Of a DNA stretch of 64,000 bases, positions 8,795-16,852 are shown in pieces. The stretch is from an uncultured Ruminococcus sp. (GTDB taxonomy: Bacteria > Bacillota > Clostridia > Oscillospirales > Ruminococcaceae). The position numbers and the translations under genes were made by a program. Positions within the stretch are counted from its first letter, which is position 1, and each line of letters starts with the position of its first letter. The notes below the pieces were generated by a model. The model saw nothing but the letters and a program-made list of their open reading frames with translations. It was not told the DNA's origin and did not search any database. The stretch spans positions 1-64,000 of the forward strand of contig CAMBLM010000012.1 of the NCBI GenBank assembly GCA_945868475.1. Reading direction: 5' to 3'.

Positions 8795-9487
8795 TCATGT
8801 CTGACCGTAGTAGGCATTCGCACCGTGCTTGCGGAGATAGTGCTTGTCAAGAAGTTCCTGCGGCATACGTCCTGCCTGCGCATTTATCGACATTGCGTGG
8901 TAATTCATAAATGCGACTTCTTCAAGCACAACTGCGTTATGAACGGCTTCCTTTGCGTCCTTGCCCCAAGCGAACGGGCCATGGTTCTTTACAAGAACGG
9001 CAGGTATCGTCATAGGGTCAATGCCATTGAAGGCTTCGATTATGACCGTTCCCGTTTCCTTTTCGTACTCACCGCCGATCTCCTCGGGGGTCATTGCTCT
9101 TGTGCAGGGAATTTCGCCGTAGAAGTAATCGCCCTGCGTTGTTCCCATCGGGATAATGCCCGTTCCTGCCTGTGCGAACGAAGTAGCCCAGCGGCTGTGT
9201 GTATGAACGATGCCGCCGATGTTTTCATAAGCACGGTAAAGTTCAAGGTGCGTCGGAGTGTCGCTCGACGGCTTGTATTTTCCCTCTGCGACCTTTCCCG
9301 TTGCAAGCTCCACAACGACCATATCATCAGCCGTCATTGTGTCATATTCAACACCCGATGGCTTTATAACTATCATTCCGCTTTCTCTGTCAACTGCCGA
9401 AACATTGCCCCAAGTAAATGTTACAAGTCCGTATTTCGGGAGCATCAGATTCGCTTCAAGCACTTCATTCTTTAATTTTTCAAGCAT
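8795..9487 (-). CDS. araD: L-ribulose-5-phosphate 4-epimerase
   Basis: 230 residues, the same as the E. coli enzyme. It interconverts L-ribulose 5-phosphate and D-xylulose 5-phosphate, the last step from arabinose into the pentose phosphate pathway. Class II aldolase fold: [22 protein letters not shown], the zinc-ligand motif [17 protein letters not shown], and [20 protein letters not shown]. Start at 9487 is set by GAAAGGACAG; the frame extends upstream into the kinase gene but without a site. Fifteen bases separate it from the kinase stop, fitting a single araA-to-GH127 transcript. Confidence 0.96.
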   Translation of the reverse strand: MLEKLKNEVLEANLMLPKYGLVTFTWGNVSAVDRESGMIVIKPSGVEYDTMTADDMVVVELATGKVAEGKYKPSSDTPTHLELYRAYENIGGIVHTHSRWATSFAQAGTGIIPMGTTQGDYFYGEIPCTRAMTPEEIGGEYEKETGTVIIEAFNGIDPMTIPAVLVKNHGPFAWGKDAKEAVHNAVVLEEVAFMNYHAMSINAQAGRMPQELLDKHYLRKHGANAYYGQT

Positions 9488-9501
9488 AATTTTCTGTCCT
9501 T

Positions 9502-11064
9502 TCAAATTTTTCCGAGAATATCTTCTGCGCCGAGAGCCGCTTTGTATCTCTTTATAAATTCGTTGAAACCGTGTGTGCCGTTCTCGTTCGGCGTGAGCGT
9601 GAGCTTTTCCATTCCTGCGAAAACCTCGCTGTCGAGCCAGTCGGGGAGAGTTTTTCCGCTGCCGTTCATCATATACGAAGCGAGCAGAGCCATTCCCCAT
9701 GCGCCGCCCTCGCCTGCCGTTGTCATTACGGAAACGGGAGTGTTCAGAGCATCAGCAAGTATCTGCTGCGCCACACCCTTTACCTTAAAAATTCCGCCGT
9801 GACCCGTGAACTGACGGGCTTCTGCATTTTCCTTTTCAAAGAGGATATCCATTCCTATTTTAAGCGAAGCGAACGCCGAATAAAGCTGCGCTCTGAAAAA
9901 GTTCGCAAGGTTCATACTGCCGTCCGGCTGACGGAAATACATTGGTCTGCCGTCATCTGCGCCCGTCACGGGTTCACCCGAAAGATAGTTGAACGCCGTA
10001 ACTCCGCCGCAGTCGGCTTCACCTGTCATTGCATTTTTATAAAGCATTTCGTAAAGCGCGGATTTGTCAAGCTTATTTCCCGTAAGCTCGGCGAATTCGC
10101 CGAAAAGCTTCACCCAAGCGTCCAGTTCGGAGCAGCAGTTGTTGCAGTGTACCATTGCAGCAGGTGCGCCGTCGGGAGTTGTTACCATATCTATCTCTGG
10201 ATAAGCCTTTTTGAGGTCTTTTCCCAGAACGAGCATAGAAAATACCGAAGTTCCTGCGGAAACATTGCCCGTTCCCGAACGTACAGCGTTGGCTGCGACC
10301 ATTCCCGTTCCTGCGTCGCCCTCGGGAGGACAAACGGGAACGCCTGCCTTGAATGTACCCGTCGGGTCGAGAAATTTTGCGCCGCTTTCGGTGAGAAATG
10401 CACCCTTTTCACCTGCAATTTTTACGGGAGGAAGAACTTCCGCAAGCTTCTTGCCAAAACCGTGTGAAGAAAACTTATCTTCAGCAATTCTGAGCATTTC
10501 AGCATTATAATCCGTTCTGCTGACGGGAAAAATTCCCGAAGCTTCACCGATACCGACCGCTCTTTCGCCCGTGAGGAGATAATTTATGTAGCCTGCGAGG
10601 GTTGTTATGTGTTCGATCTGCGGAACGTGAGCTTCACCGTTCAGCACAGCCTGATAAAGATGTGCGATGCTCCAACGCTGAGGAATGTTAAAACCGAGCG
10701 CATCGCTCAATTCCTCTGCCGCCTGCTTGGTGGTGGTGTTTCGCCAAGTTCTGAACGGAACAAGCAGCTTGTCGTTTTCATCGAAAGCCATATATCCGTG
10801 CATCATCGCGGAAATTCCCATTGCTCCGACATGCGTGAGCATGATACCGTGCTTGTTTTTCACGTCCTCGGCGAGTGAAGCGAAACAGCTTCTTACTCCG
10901 TTGTGGATATCGTCAAGGGAATATGTCCAGTAGCCGTTTTCAAGCCTGTTTTCCCAATCATAGCTGCCCGATGCGACGGGAGCATGTTTTTCGTCTATGA
11001 GAACAGCCTTTATTCGTGTCGAGCCAAGCTCAATGCCAAGGCTTGTTTTATCAAGTGAAAGCAT
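9502..11064 (-). CDS. araB: FGGY-family carbohydrate kinase, probable L-ribulokinase
   Basis: 520 residues. N-terminal FGGY ATPase lobe [18 protein letters not shown], substrate region [16 protein letters not shown]-terminal lobe with [16 protein letters not shown] and [20 protein letters not shown]. It phosphorylates a ketopentose with ATP. Its position between araA and araD, with no other kinase in the operon, makes L-ribulokinase the most likely role. Sequence alone cannot exclude xylulokinase-type specificity because it belongs to a clostridial branch that is not the classic E. coli AraB. Start at 11064 gives [10 protein letters not shown]; only one base separates it from the esterase stop upstream. 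Confidence 0.88.
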   Translation of the reverse strand: MLSLDKTSLGIELGSTRIKAVLIDEKHAPVASGSYDWENRLENGYWTYSLDDIHNGVRSCFASLAEDVKNKHGIMLTHVGAMGISAMMHGYMAFDENDKLLVPFRTWRNTTTKQAAEELSDALGFNIPQRWSIAHLYQAVLNGEAHVPQIEHITTLAGYINYLLTGERAVGIGEASGIFPVSRTDYNAEMLRIAEDKFSSHGFGKKLAEVLPPVKIAGEKGAFLTESGAKFLDPTGTFKAGVPVCPPEGDAGTGMVAANAVRSGTGNVSAGTSVFSMLVLGKDLKKAYPEIDMVTTPDGAPAAMVHCNNCCSELDAWVKLFGEFAELTGNKLDKSALYEMLYKNAMTGEADCGGVTAFNYLSGEPVTGADDGRPMYFRQPDGSMNLANFFRAQLYSAFASLKIGMDILFEKENAEARQFTGHGGIFKVKGVAQQILADALNTPVSVMTTAGEGGAWGMALLASYMMNGSGKTLPDWLDSEVFAGMEKLTLTPNENGTHGFNEFIKRYKAALGAEDILGKI

Positions 11065-11065
11065 A

Positions 11066-11902
11066 TCAAAGTATCTCCTTTATCCATCTTATGCAGTGTC
11101 CGATCCATTCCGAGCAGTATTTTACATCGTCCGAAAGGTCAGCCTTTTTGCTCACGGTATCATCGCAGAGCGACAAGCCGTGACCGCCCTTTGGGTAGAT
11201 GTGCATTTCAACATTTTTGCCCTGCTTATGGAGTGCTTCGGCAAGGAAAAGCGAGTTTTCGAGAGGAACAAGTCCGTCCTCGCTCGTGTGCCATATAAAC
11301 GCCTGCGGAGCGTTTTCGGTGACCTGATTTTCGAGTGACATTTTCGCAAGAAGCTCGGGGTCGGGATCATCACCGAGCAGGCATTTCATGCTGCCATCGT
11401 GAGTATATTTCCCCGATGTTATAACGGGGTAGCAAAGTATCATTCCGTTCGGCTTGTCCTCGCCGTGTTCAATGCCGAGCGCATCTTCCGCAAGCTTTTC
11501 CTGCCAGAAAAGTCCTGCTGAGCAAGCGGCGTGACCGCCTGCGGAAAATCCCATTACCGCTATCTTTTCGGGGTCGATGTGAAACTCCTTGCTGTTGCGG
11601 CGCATAAAGGTTATTGCCGCTAAAATTTCAAGCAGCTGGAGAGGATAATGCTGATATTCGCAGGCATAGTTCACGACTGCGGCAGCGATCCCGTTTCCGA
11701 CCATTCGGAGTGCAACGGGTTCAGCCTCTCGCTCCGAACACCACCAGTAGCTTCCGCCGGGGCATATAACCGTGCATGGAAATGTCTGCTCAGTGTCAAC
11801 CTCTTTCCATACTTCGGGAATATAAAGTGTGACCTGCGTTTTCTCTTTCGCTTTCGGCAGGTTCGGAAAATGATCTTCAAGGTAAATTTTTTCGTATCTC
11901 AT
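11066..11902 (-). CDS. Alpha/beta hydrolase, acetyl-xylan-esterase-like
   Basis: 278 residues, no signal peptide. BD-FAE/esterase-lipase fold: oxyanion motif CPGGSYWWCSEREAEP, nucleophile elbow AVMGFSAGGHAACSAG, acid in WHTSEDGLVPLENS and catalytic His in PKGGHGLSL. Such cytoplasmic enzymes deacetylate short xylo- or arabino-oligosaccharides. It lies 13 bases after araA and one base before the kinase, so it is co-expressed with arabinose catabolism. Acetylated arabinoxylan fragments are a plausible substrate (inference). Confidence 0.88.
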   Translation of the reverse strand: MRYEKIYLEDHFPNLPKAKEKTQVTLYIPEVWKEVDTEQTFPCTVICPGGSYWWCSEREAEPVALRMVGNGIAAAVVNYACEYQHYPLQLLEILAAITFMRRNSKEFHIDPEKIAVMGFSAGGHAACSAGLFWQEKLAEDALGIEHGEDKPNGMILCYPVITSGKYTHDGSMKCLLGDDPDPELLAKMSLENQVTENAPQAFIWHTSEDGLVPLENSLFLAEALHKQGKNVEMHIYPKGGHGLSLCDDTVSKKADLSDDVKYCSEWIGHCIRWIKEIL

Positions 11903-11915
11903 ATCTTATCACCGT

Positions 11916-13382
11916 TTATCTCTTCAAAGAAGCTATCGCATCAAGCATTTCAAGCTGCTGTTCAAATGCGTTCAGCTCTGTTTTTTCATCGATAACAACA
12001 AGTTCCGTGTCGGTCATCTTTGCGAAAAGACGAATATCATCAGCCGTAAGTGCAGTTGAAACAACAGCGTGATGTGCGCCGCCTGCGTATATCCAAGCAG
12101 CCGAGCCTGTCGCAAAGTCGGGTCTGAGCTTCCACATAACTCTTGCAACGGGGAGCTTAGGCATTGGTTCAGGCTGTTTTACGAGGGTTATCTCTGCGCA
12201 GACAAGTCTGAAGCGGTCGCCCATATCTATCATCGAAACTGCGATGCCGTCACCCGTCGTACCCTCGAAAACAAGACGTGCAGGGTCAGCCTTTCCGCCG
12301 ATGCCGAGAGGGTGGACTTCTATCTTTGGCTTTTCAGCGGCGAATACGGGTGAAACTTCAAGCATGTGTGAAGCAAGCTCAGTTTCCTCACCCTCGGGAA
12401 GATCGTATGTATAATCCTCGAGGAAGCCTGTTGCGCCGTTTCTTCCCTCTGCCATTTTGCAGAGAACTGCGGCAAGAGCAGCTGTCTTGTAGTCGCCCTC
12501 AGGACCAAAGCCAACTCCCTTTGCCATAATATTCTGTGCGGCAATTCCGGGGAGCTGTTCAAGTCCGTTAAGGTCTTGGAATGTATCCGTAAATGCGGAG
12601 ATATTTTCTTTTTCAAGGAACTTATCAAGAGCGGCTTCGTACTTCGCCTGGACTCTTACTGCGGAGATATTATCGGTATTCATTTCGTACTTTTCGGCAT
12701 ATTCAGCCATTTTTGCGTCAACTTCTTCATCGGTGACTTCGGAGATGATGCTGCAAAGATCGCCGATACCGTAGTAGTTCACGTTCCAGCCGTACTTTAT
12801 CTCGCTTTCCACTCTGTCGCCGTCCGTAACTGCAACGTCACGCATATTGTTGCCGAACATCGCAACTCTCATTCCCCTGCCGAAATCAACAGCGGCGGCA
12901 GCCTGTGCGAAGCGGCGGATCTTTTCCACAACATCGATGTGCTTGTAATAGCCCGAAACGACCTCGCGCTTTATGCCAAGGCGTGTGCAGATAAAGCCGA
13001 ACTCTCTGTCGCCGTGCGCGGACTGGTTGAGGTTCATAAAGTCCATATCGATGCTGTCATAAGGCAGTCTTTCGTTATGCTGTGTATGAAGGTGGAGCAT
13101 CGGTTTGCGGAGTGCTTTAAGCGCGGTTATCCACATTTTTGCAGGAGAGAACGTATGCATCCACATTATAACGCCGATACAGTCGCTGTCGGACGAAGCC
13201 TTTGTGCAAATGTTTACGGCTTCACTGCTGTTTCTCACAACGGGCTGAAAAACTACCTCTGCGATATTTTCAAGCTTTTCGCTCAGAAACGCCGCCATTT
13301 CCTGCGAATCCTTTGCCGCCTGCGCAAGCGTTTCCTCGCCGTAAAGATCCTGACTTCCCGTGATAAAATATAACTTCTTCAT
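11916..13382 (-). CDS. araA: L-arabinose isomerase
   Basis: 488 residues, typical length. It converts L-arabinose to L-ribulose using Mn2+. Clear family sequence throughout: YFITGSQDLYGEETL, WMHTFSPAKMWI, LHTQHNERLPYDSIDMDFMN, MNLNQSAHGDREFGFI, GFGPEGDYKTAALAA, FLEDYTYDL and the His-containing AWIYAGGAHHAVVS, covering the metal-ligand Glu and His positions known for the family. First gene of the leftward arabinose operon, with ribosome binding site GGAGGAAAC and a strong promoter facing away from the AraC gene. Confidence 0.97.
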   Translation of the reverse strand: MKKLYFITGSQDLYGEETLAQAAKDSQEMAAFLSEKLENIAEVVFQPVVRNSSEAVNICTKASSDSDCIGVIMWMHTFSPAKMWITALKALRKPMLHLHTQHNERLPYDSIDMDFMNLNQSAHGDREFGFICTRLGIKREVVSGYYKHIDVVEKIRRFAQAAAAVDFGRGMRVAMFGNNMRDVAVTDGDRVESEIKYGWNVNYYGIGDLCSIISEVTDEEVDAKMAEYAEKYEMNTDNISAVRVQAKYEAALDKFLEKENISAFTDTFQDLNGLEQLPGIAAQNIMAKGVGFGPEGDYKTAALAAVLCKMAEGRNGATGFLEDYTYDLPEGEETELASHMLEVSPVFAAEKPKIEVHPLGIGGKADPARLVFEGTTGDGIAVSMIDMGDRFRLVCAEITLVKQPEPMPKLPVARVMWKLRPDFATGSAAWIYAGGAHHAVVSTALTADDIRLFAKMTDTELVVIDEKTELNAFEQQLEMLDAIASLKR

Positions 13383-13438
13383 TTTAGTTTCCTCCGCTCA
13401 AAATTTTGCCGAATCACGGCTCACAAATTCTATTTTTT

Positions 13439-13467
13439 ATTATAACTTATACAAGAAAATTTTTCAA
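13439..13467 (-). promoter_or_regulatory. araA operon promoter
   Basis: On the minus strand TTGAAA (13467-13462), 17-base spacer, TATAAT (13444-13439), about 60 bases from the araA start. The start-proximal leader is short and shows no strong terminator. Confidence 0.75.
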
Positions 13468-13486
13468 GAAGCTTATTTGCCGATTA

Positions 13487-13515
13487 TAGACATTTATTAA
13501 CCTTTGTGATATAAT
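13487..13515 (+). promoter_or_regulatory. Promoter of the AraC-type regulator at 13536
   Basis: TAGACA 13487-13492, 17-base spacer, TATAAT 13510-13515. It is back to back with the araA promoter, the -35 boxes being about 20 bases apart, so one bound regulator could touch both. Confidence 0.75.
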
Positions 13516-13535
13516 ATAGCCTGGGTGATATAAAA

Positions 13536-14387
13536 ATGATAGCAAAATATGAACAAAGCGTTCTCTCGGGACGTTCACAGGTGTCCGTTCAGCGTTACGA
13601 GGGCTTGCAGAATCTTCCGCACTGGCATATCGAAAGCGAGCTTATCTTCGCAGAAAAAGGCTCTGCCGAGGTTATGACGGACAACAATTTATACGGCTTA
13701 TCCGAGGGATACTGCGTTTTTATACGAAGCGGAGCTGTGCATTACATCAAAGCCGAATCGGACAGCGTTATCTCCGTTATGAAAATAGATTCCCAACTGA
13801 TATCAGCCGAATTCGGGACGCTTGCGCCCATCTGCCCTTTGCTTGAAAATAAATATGACGTTTCCGATACTTTTGAGAAAATAAGACAGGAGATATCCAA
13901 CGGCGAAAAATATTACGAGGTGATATGCTCGGGACTGGCACTCGCTCTGACCGCCGAAATTTTCCGAAGCGAAAAGACTTCATCGGCGGAAAATTCTTCG
14001 GGAAGCGGCGCATATAAAAAGCTTCTGAGGCTCATCTCCGAGCGATTTGCCGACATAACCTTTGACGAAGCGGCAGAGATAATGTGTTTCAGCAAGCCTT
14101 ATTTCTCGAAATACTTCCGCAGAATGTCGGGAATGACCTTTTCGGAATATCTCAACATCGTCCGAGTGAGCGAAGCCGTGAAAATGCTATCCAAAGGCGG
14201 TATGTCCGCAGGTGAAACGGCAGTTGCGGCAGGCTTTGGCACGATACGCAGCTTCAACCGCGTTTTCAAGCAGTACACGGGCTTTACGCCGCGCGAACTG
14301 CCCGATGATTTCGTCTTTATCGGTGAGGATCGGGGTACGGACAGCGACGGCTTTGACCCGACTCTCCCCATTTCAAAAATATTATAA
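13536..14387 (+). CDS. AraC-family regulator of the arabinose operon
   Basis: 283 residues. N-terminal cupin-like sensor (LPHWHIESELIFAEKGSAEV, then VFIRSGAVHYIK), C-terminal double HTH: ITFDEAAEIMCFSKPYFSKY and MSAGETAVAAGFGTIRSFNRVFKQYTGFTPREL. It is divergent from araA with overlapping control regions and a good site GGGTGAT before ATG. By position it should be the arabinose-responsive activator/repressor. It is not an orthologue of E. coli AraC in detail, and clostridia often use GntR-type AraR instead. Confidence 0.9.
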   Translation: MIAKYEQSVLSGRSQVSVQRYEGLQNLPHWHIESELIFAEKGSAEVMTDNNLYGLSEGYCVFIRSGAVHYIKAESDSVISVMKIDSQLISAEFGTLAPICPLLENKYDVSDTFEKIRQEISNGEKYYEVICSGLALALTAEIFRSEKTSSAENSSGSGAYKKLLRLISERFADITFDEAAEIMCFSKPYFSKYFRRMSGMTFSEYLNIVRVSEAVKMLSKGGMSAGETAVAAGFGTIRSFNRVFKQYTGFTPRELPDDFVFIGEDRGTDSDGFDPTLPISKIL

Positions 14388-14394
14388 AAAAAGC

Positions 14395-14434
14395 GAGCAT
14401 TCCGCAGTTTTTGGGCGCGGAATGCTCTTTTTTT
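14395..14434. terminator. Bidirectional terminator between the AraC gene and the FecR gene
   Basis: 11-bp perfect stem GAGCATTCCGC (14395-14405) with GCGGAATGCTC (14417-14427), flanked by A-rich sequence on the left and T7 on the right, so it can serve both convergent genes. Confidence 0.9.
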
Positions 14435-15764
14435 AAACTATATCGGGATCGGTGGGAGGATATGTAGGCGGTGCTGTTTCAGTTTGTGTTTCCGTAGGAT
14501 GATGTGTATTTACCGAATCTGCCGAGATATGACTCGGAACGTGCGGTGGTGTTGTCACGGTCGTGATCTCTGTTGTCGTTTCGGTGGTTTCTGTAGTTGT
14601 TTCCGTAGTCGTTTCTGTCGTTGTTTCTGTTGTTTCTTCGGTTGTGACGGTTGTTTTTTCGGTTTCCTTTTTGGTTTTCTTCGTCTTTTTCTCCGACTTT
14701 TCCGTTGTCGGAACGGTGGTCTTTGCTGTTGTTGTCGGCTTTGTCTGCGGAACATACGCTTCTGTTTCGGGAACAGTCGTTACCGTTGTTACGGGTGCGG
14801 CTGTGATAGTGGTTTCCTCCTCGGTTTCCGTGGTTTCGGGAACGGTCGTTACCGCTGTTGTAGTTGTCTGCGTTGTTGTGACGGTGGTCGTAACTGTGCT
14901 TTCGGTCTGCGGTTCAAAGCCTCTCAAATTTTCAAGAACTTCGTTGCTGAGCGGCATCACATCTTCATCATTCGAGCGAAGTGCTGTGTTCTTTATTGCC
15001 GAGGAAATACTGTCATAATTTATATCAAAAGTCGGGTCTTCACCGTTCTCGGCAATATAGAAGCCGCCCTTACCATTAGGGATAACAAATTTAGATGTTC
15101 CGTCTATTTCGGCAGGATTACCGCTGTTTTCATCAGGCTCGGTGCAGATCATAACGCCTCCGCCTGCGGTCGTGAAAGCTTTTTTATCGGTACGTCTGCC
15201 GTTATTGTCGATAAGTTCGATCTCAACCTTGCCTTGAAGTGTGTTTTCATTTATCATATAAACGCCGTTCTCATCTTCCTCAACAGAAACGATGAAGCTC
15301 GTTCCCCGGACTGCCATTGTTGCCTTCGGCGTTGCGACCTCGTATGAAGATCTTTCCGAGAGCGGATTTGTTATCTCGTTAAGTATAGAACCCTGTTTGA
15401 GGTCGATGGCAGTTCTGCTGTCAGCAGCAGTTCCCGATGCATTCAGTTCAAGTATCGTTCCGCTGTCGAGCAGGATATATTTATCATCATCGAGTGAGAT
15501 CCTTATAGTGCTTTCATCGCCGACGGTAAGCGTATCACCGCTTTCAAGGTTCATTCCTGTGTAAGCGTCAAGTTCGCCCGATCCGTCCCTTTCAACGACC
15601 GCACTTCCCGTAAGCTCAAATACTTTAAGCACACGGTAAGCTTCTTCACGCGTCATTGCGATGCCTATCCCTGCGGCTGTTCCGCCCGTGACCGCGACTG
15701 CGGCGCAGACGATAACTACCTTTGCTTTCAATGTCATTGCTGCCAAAGTGCTTTTTATGCCCAT
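14433..15764 (-). CDS. Membrane-anchored FecR-domain protein with long Thr-rich tail
   Basis: 443 residues, start set by GGAGG. One N-terminal membrane segment (KVVIVCAAVAVTGGTAAGIG), then a FecR fold: ELTGSAVVERDG, GMNLESGDTLTVGDESTIRI, LKQGSILNEI, ATPKATMAVRGTSFIVSV, LQGKVEIEL. From about residue 290 the protein is a Thr/Glu/Pro-rich linker with repeats such as TTETTTETTTE, ending in Pro-rich sequence and no sorting signal. FecR domains sense or anchor in the envelope, and stand-alone FecR proteins often lie beside CHASE2 cyclases, as here (cyclase at 16836). Expression is preceded by a GEMM riboswitch, so levels probably follow a cyclic dinucleotide. The tail suggests a wall-spanning or adhesive role (inference). 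Confidence 0.85.
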   Translation of the reverse strand: MGIKSTLAAMTLKAKVVIVCAAVAVTGGTAAGIGIAMTREEAYRVLKVFELTGSAVVERDGSGELDAYTGMNLESGDTLTVGDESTIRISLDDDKYILLDSGTILELNASGTAADSRTAIDLKQGSILNEITNPLSERSSYEVATPKATMAVRGTSFIVSVEEDENGVYMINENTLQGKVEIELIDNNGRRTDKKAFTTAGGGVMICTEPDENSGNPAEIDGTSKFVIPNGKGGFYIAENGEDPTFDINYDSISSAIKNTALRSNDEDVMPLSNEVLENLRGFEPQTESTVTTTVTTTQTTTTAVTTVPETTETEEETTITAAPVTTVTTVPETEAYVPQTKPTTTAKTTVPTTEKSEKKTKKTKKETEKTTVTTEETTETTTETTTETTTETTETTTEITTVTTPPHVPSHISADSVNTHHPTETQTETAPPTYPPTDPDIV

Positions 15765-15782
15765 TTTCCATTGCCTCCAAAA

Positions 15783-15816
15783 AAATAAAAAGAAGTATGC
15801 AGCCGAAACTGCATCA
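15783..15816 (-). terminator. Riboswitch expression platform (terminator hairpin) before the FecR gene
   Basis: Read leftward: ATGCAG (15802-15797 strand partner CTGCAT 15814-15809), loop of six, then a short spacer and a T-rich run. CTGCAT also occurs in the 3' flank of the aptamer, so an alternative pairing with the terminator arm is possible. Ligand-stabilised P1 would then favour termination, an OFF switch (inference). Confidence 0.6.
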
Positions 15817-15827
15817 TCGGGTCACCC

Positions 15828-15920
15828 CCTGCAAATGCAGCCCGACCACCATACTTCCCGAATGTTCCAAAGCTTAGGCTCGTGCTTTGCGCCGCCGATT
15901 TTCATCGGTTTTGCTTTTTA
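15828..15920 (-). promoter_or_regulatory. GEMM (cyclic-di-GMP-I type) riboswitch aptamer
   Basis: Read on the minus strand the order is GCAAAACC, hairpin CCGAT-GAAA-ATCGG with a GNRA loop, then GGCGCAAAGC, CCTAAGC, a variable hairpin, GTATGGTGGTCGGGCTGCA. These are the hallmarks of the GEMM family: GAAA tetraloop in P2, an 11-nt tetraloop receptor (CCTAAG with TATGG) in P3, and the conserved GCAAAGC junction. It lies 60 bases before the FecR start and downstream of its own promoter. Class I GEMM normally binds c-di-GMP; some variants bind 3',3'-cGAMP, and I cannot assign this without alignment to solved structures. Confidence 0.88.
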
Positions 15921-15932
15921 TTTGTTGTTTGT

Positions 15933-15961
15933 ATTATATCACACATGTATAATTATTGCAA
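15933..15961 (-). promoter_or_regulatory. Promoter of the riboswitch-FecR transcript
   Basis: On the minus strand TTGCAA (15961-15956), 17-base spacer, TATAAT (15938-15933). It places the transcription start a few bases before the aptamer. Confidence 0.75.
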
Positions 15962-16063
15962 TAGCTAAATAATAATTTTGTAACAAAGTTAAAAATATAT
16001 CTAATATTTGCAACTATTGATGATATAATATACAACAGCAGCGCACAATGCTAACACGCTAAA

Positions 16064-16852
16064 TCAATATAATATTCCAAGCTTAGTCAGAAATTCCGCC
16101 GAACGGCGCTGATCTTCTATAGATGAAGTTTCAATAAGCACCGTTTTAGCCGAAGAAAGCTTTTCCTCAAAACAAGTCTTAAAATGTATCCAGTTGATCT
16201 TTCCATCACCGACTGCAAGGTGAAGATCATTTTCAAGGTCATTATCATTAATATGTATATGCTTTGCATAAGGTGAAACAGCATCCACCCAGCCGTCAAG
16301 ATCAGAACCATAGACAGCAGCATGGGCATAATCAAAGCAGACTCCGAAATTCGGGATATCCGCAAGCCGCTTTGCCATTCCGCAGAGCATATCGGGCGTT
16401 CTGTCGAACATATTCTCCATATAAATTTCAATATCGGGATATTGCGGCAGGACTTTCCGCCAGAAGCTTTCGTTGATATCGAGCCAGCTTTCGATATAGC
16501 TCCCGGACGTGAGGTCGGGATCATAGTTCGTATGGAAAACAACACCGTGAGCACCTATTTTCCGTGCTATATCAAGGCTCGTCACAACACGTTCTTCGGA
16601 AATTTTCCGAATTTTTTTATCTCTGCTGAAAACAAGCACATCAAAAAATGCGCCGTGCATCGTGCAGTATTCCGGGAGTTTCTGAGCCTTATACCTGCTC
16701 ACTATCTCATCGGTGAGCTTTTCATCGTCCATAACATCGGGGATAAAAAAATCGTTGTACTCAAAGCCGAAGCCGTATTCCTCTGCAAGTGCAAGGCTTT
16801 CCGACAGTTCGTCAAGCTTCGGGATTATAAGAAATTTACACTTTTGCTGCAT
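16064..16852 (-). CDS. Sugar phosphate isomerase/epimerase-like TIM-barrel protein
   Basis: 262 residues. AP-endonuclease-2/xylose isomerase-like barrel: YCTMHGAFFDVLVFS, GAHGVVFHTNYDP, IEIYMENMFDRTPD, FGVCFDYAHAAVYG, KHIHINDND and TVLIETSS, which carry the usual metal-binding Glu, His and Asp positions. Start at 16852 is chosen because GGAGGG lies just upstream, giving a 17-base overlap with the cyclase end; the frame stays open 10 codons further back. The substrate cannot be told. It is probably translationally coupled to the CHASE2 cyclase. Confidence 0.82.
   Translation of the reverse strand: MQQKCKFLIIPKLDELSESLALAEEYGFGFEYNDFFIPDVMDDEKLTDEIVSRYKAQKLPEYCTMHGAFFDVLVFSRDKKIRKISEERVVTSLDIARKIGAHGVVFHTNYDPDLTSGSYIESWLDINESFWRKVLPQYPDIEIYMENMFDRTPDMLCGMAKRLADIPNFGVCFDYAHAAVYGSDLDGWVDAVSPYAKHIHINDNDLENDLHLAVGDGKINWIHFKTCFEEKLSSAKTVLIETSSIEDQRRSAEFLTKLGILY

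Noticed and set aside
8779-8883. Longer N-terminus for the GH2 protein
   Set aside because: The extension lies over the end of araD, has no ribosome binding site and does not resemble a GH2 N-terminus or a signal peptide.
14484-15347. Cys- and Val-rich plus-strand frames opposite the FecR gene
   Set aside because: They are the complement of the Thr-repeat tail; composition follows from the repeat.
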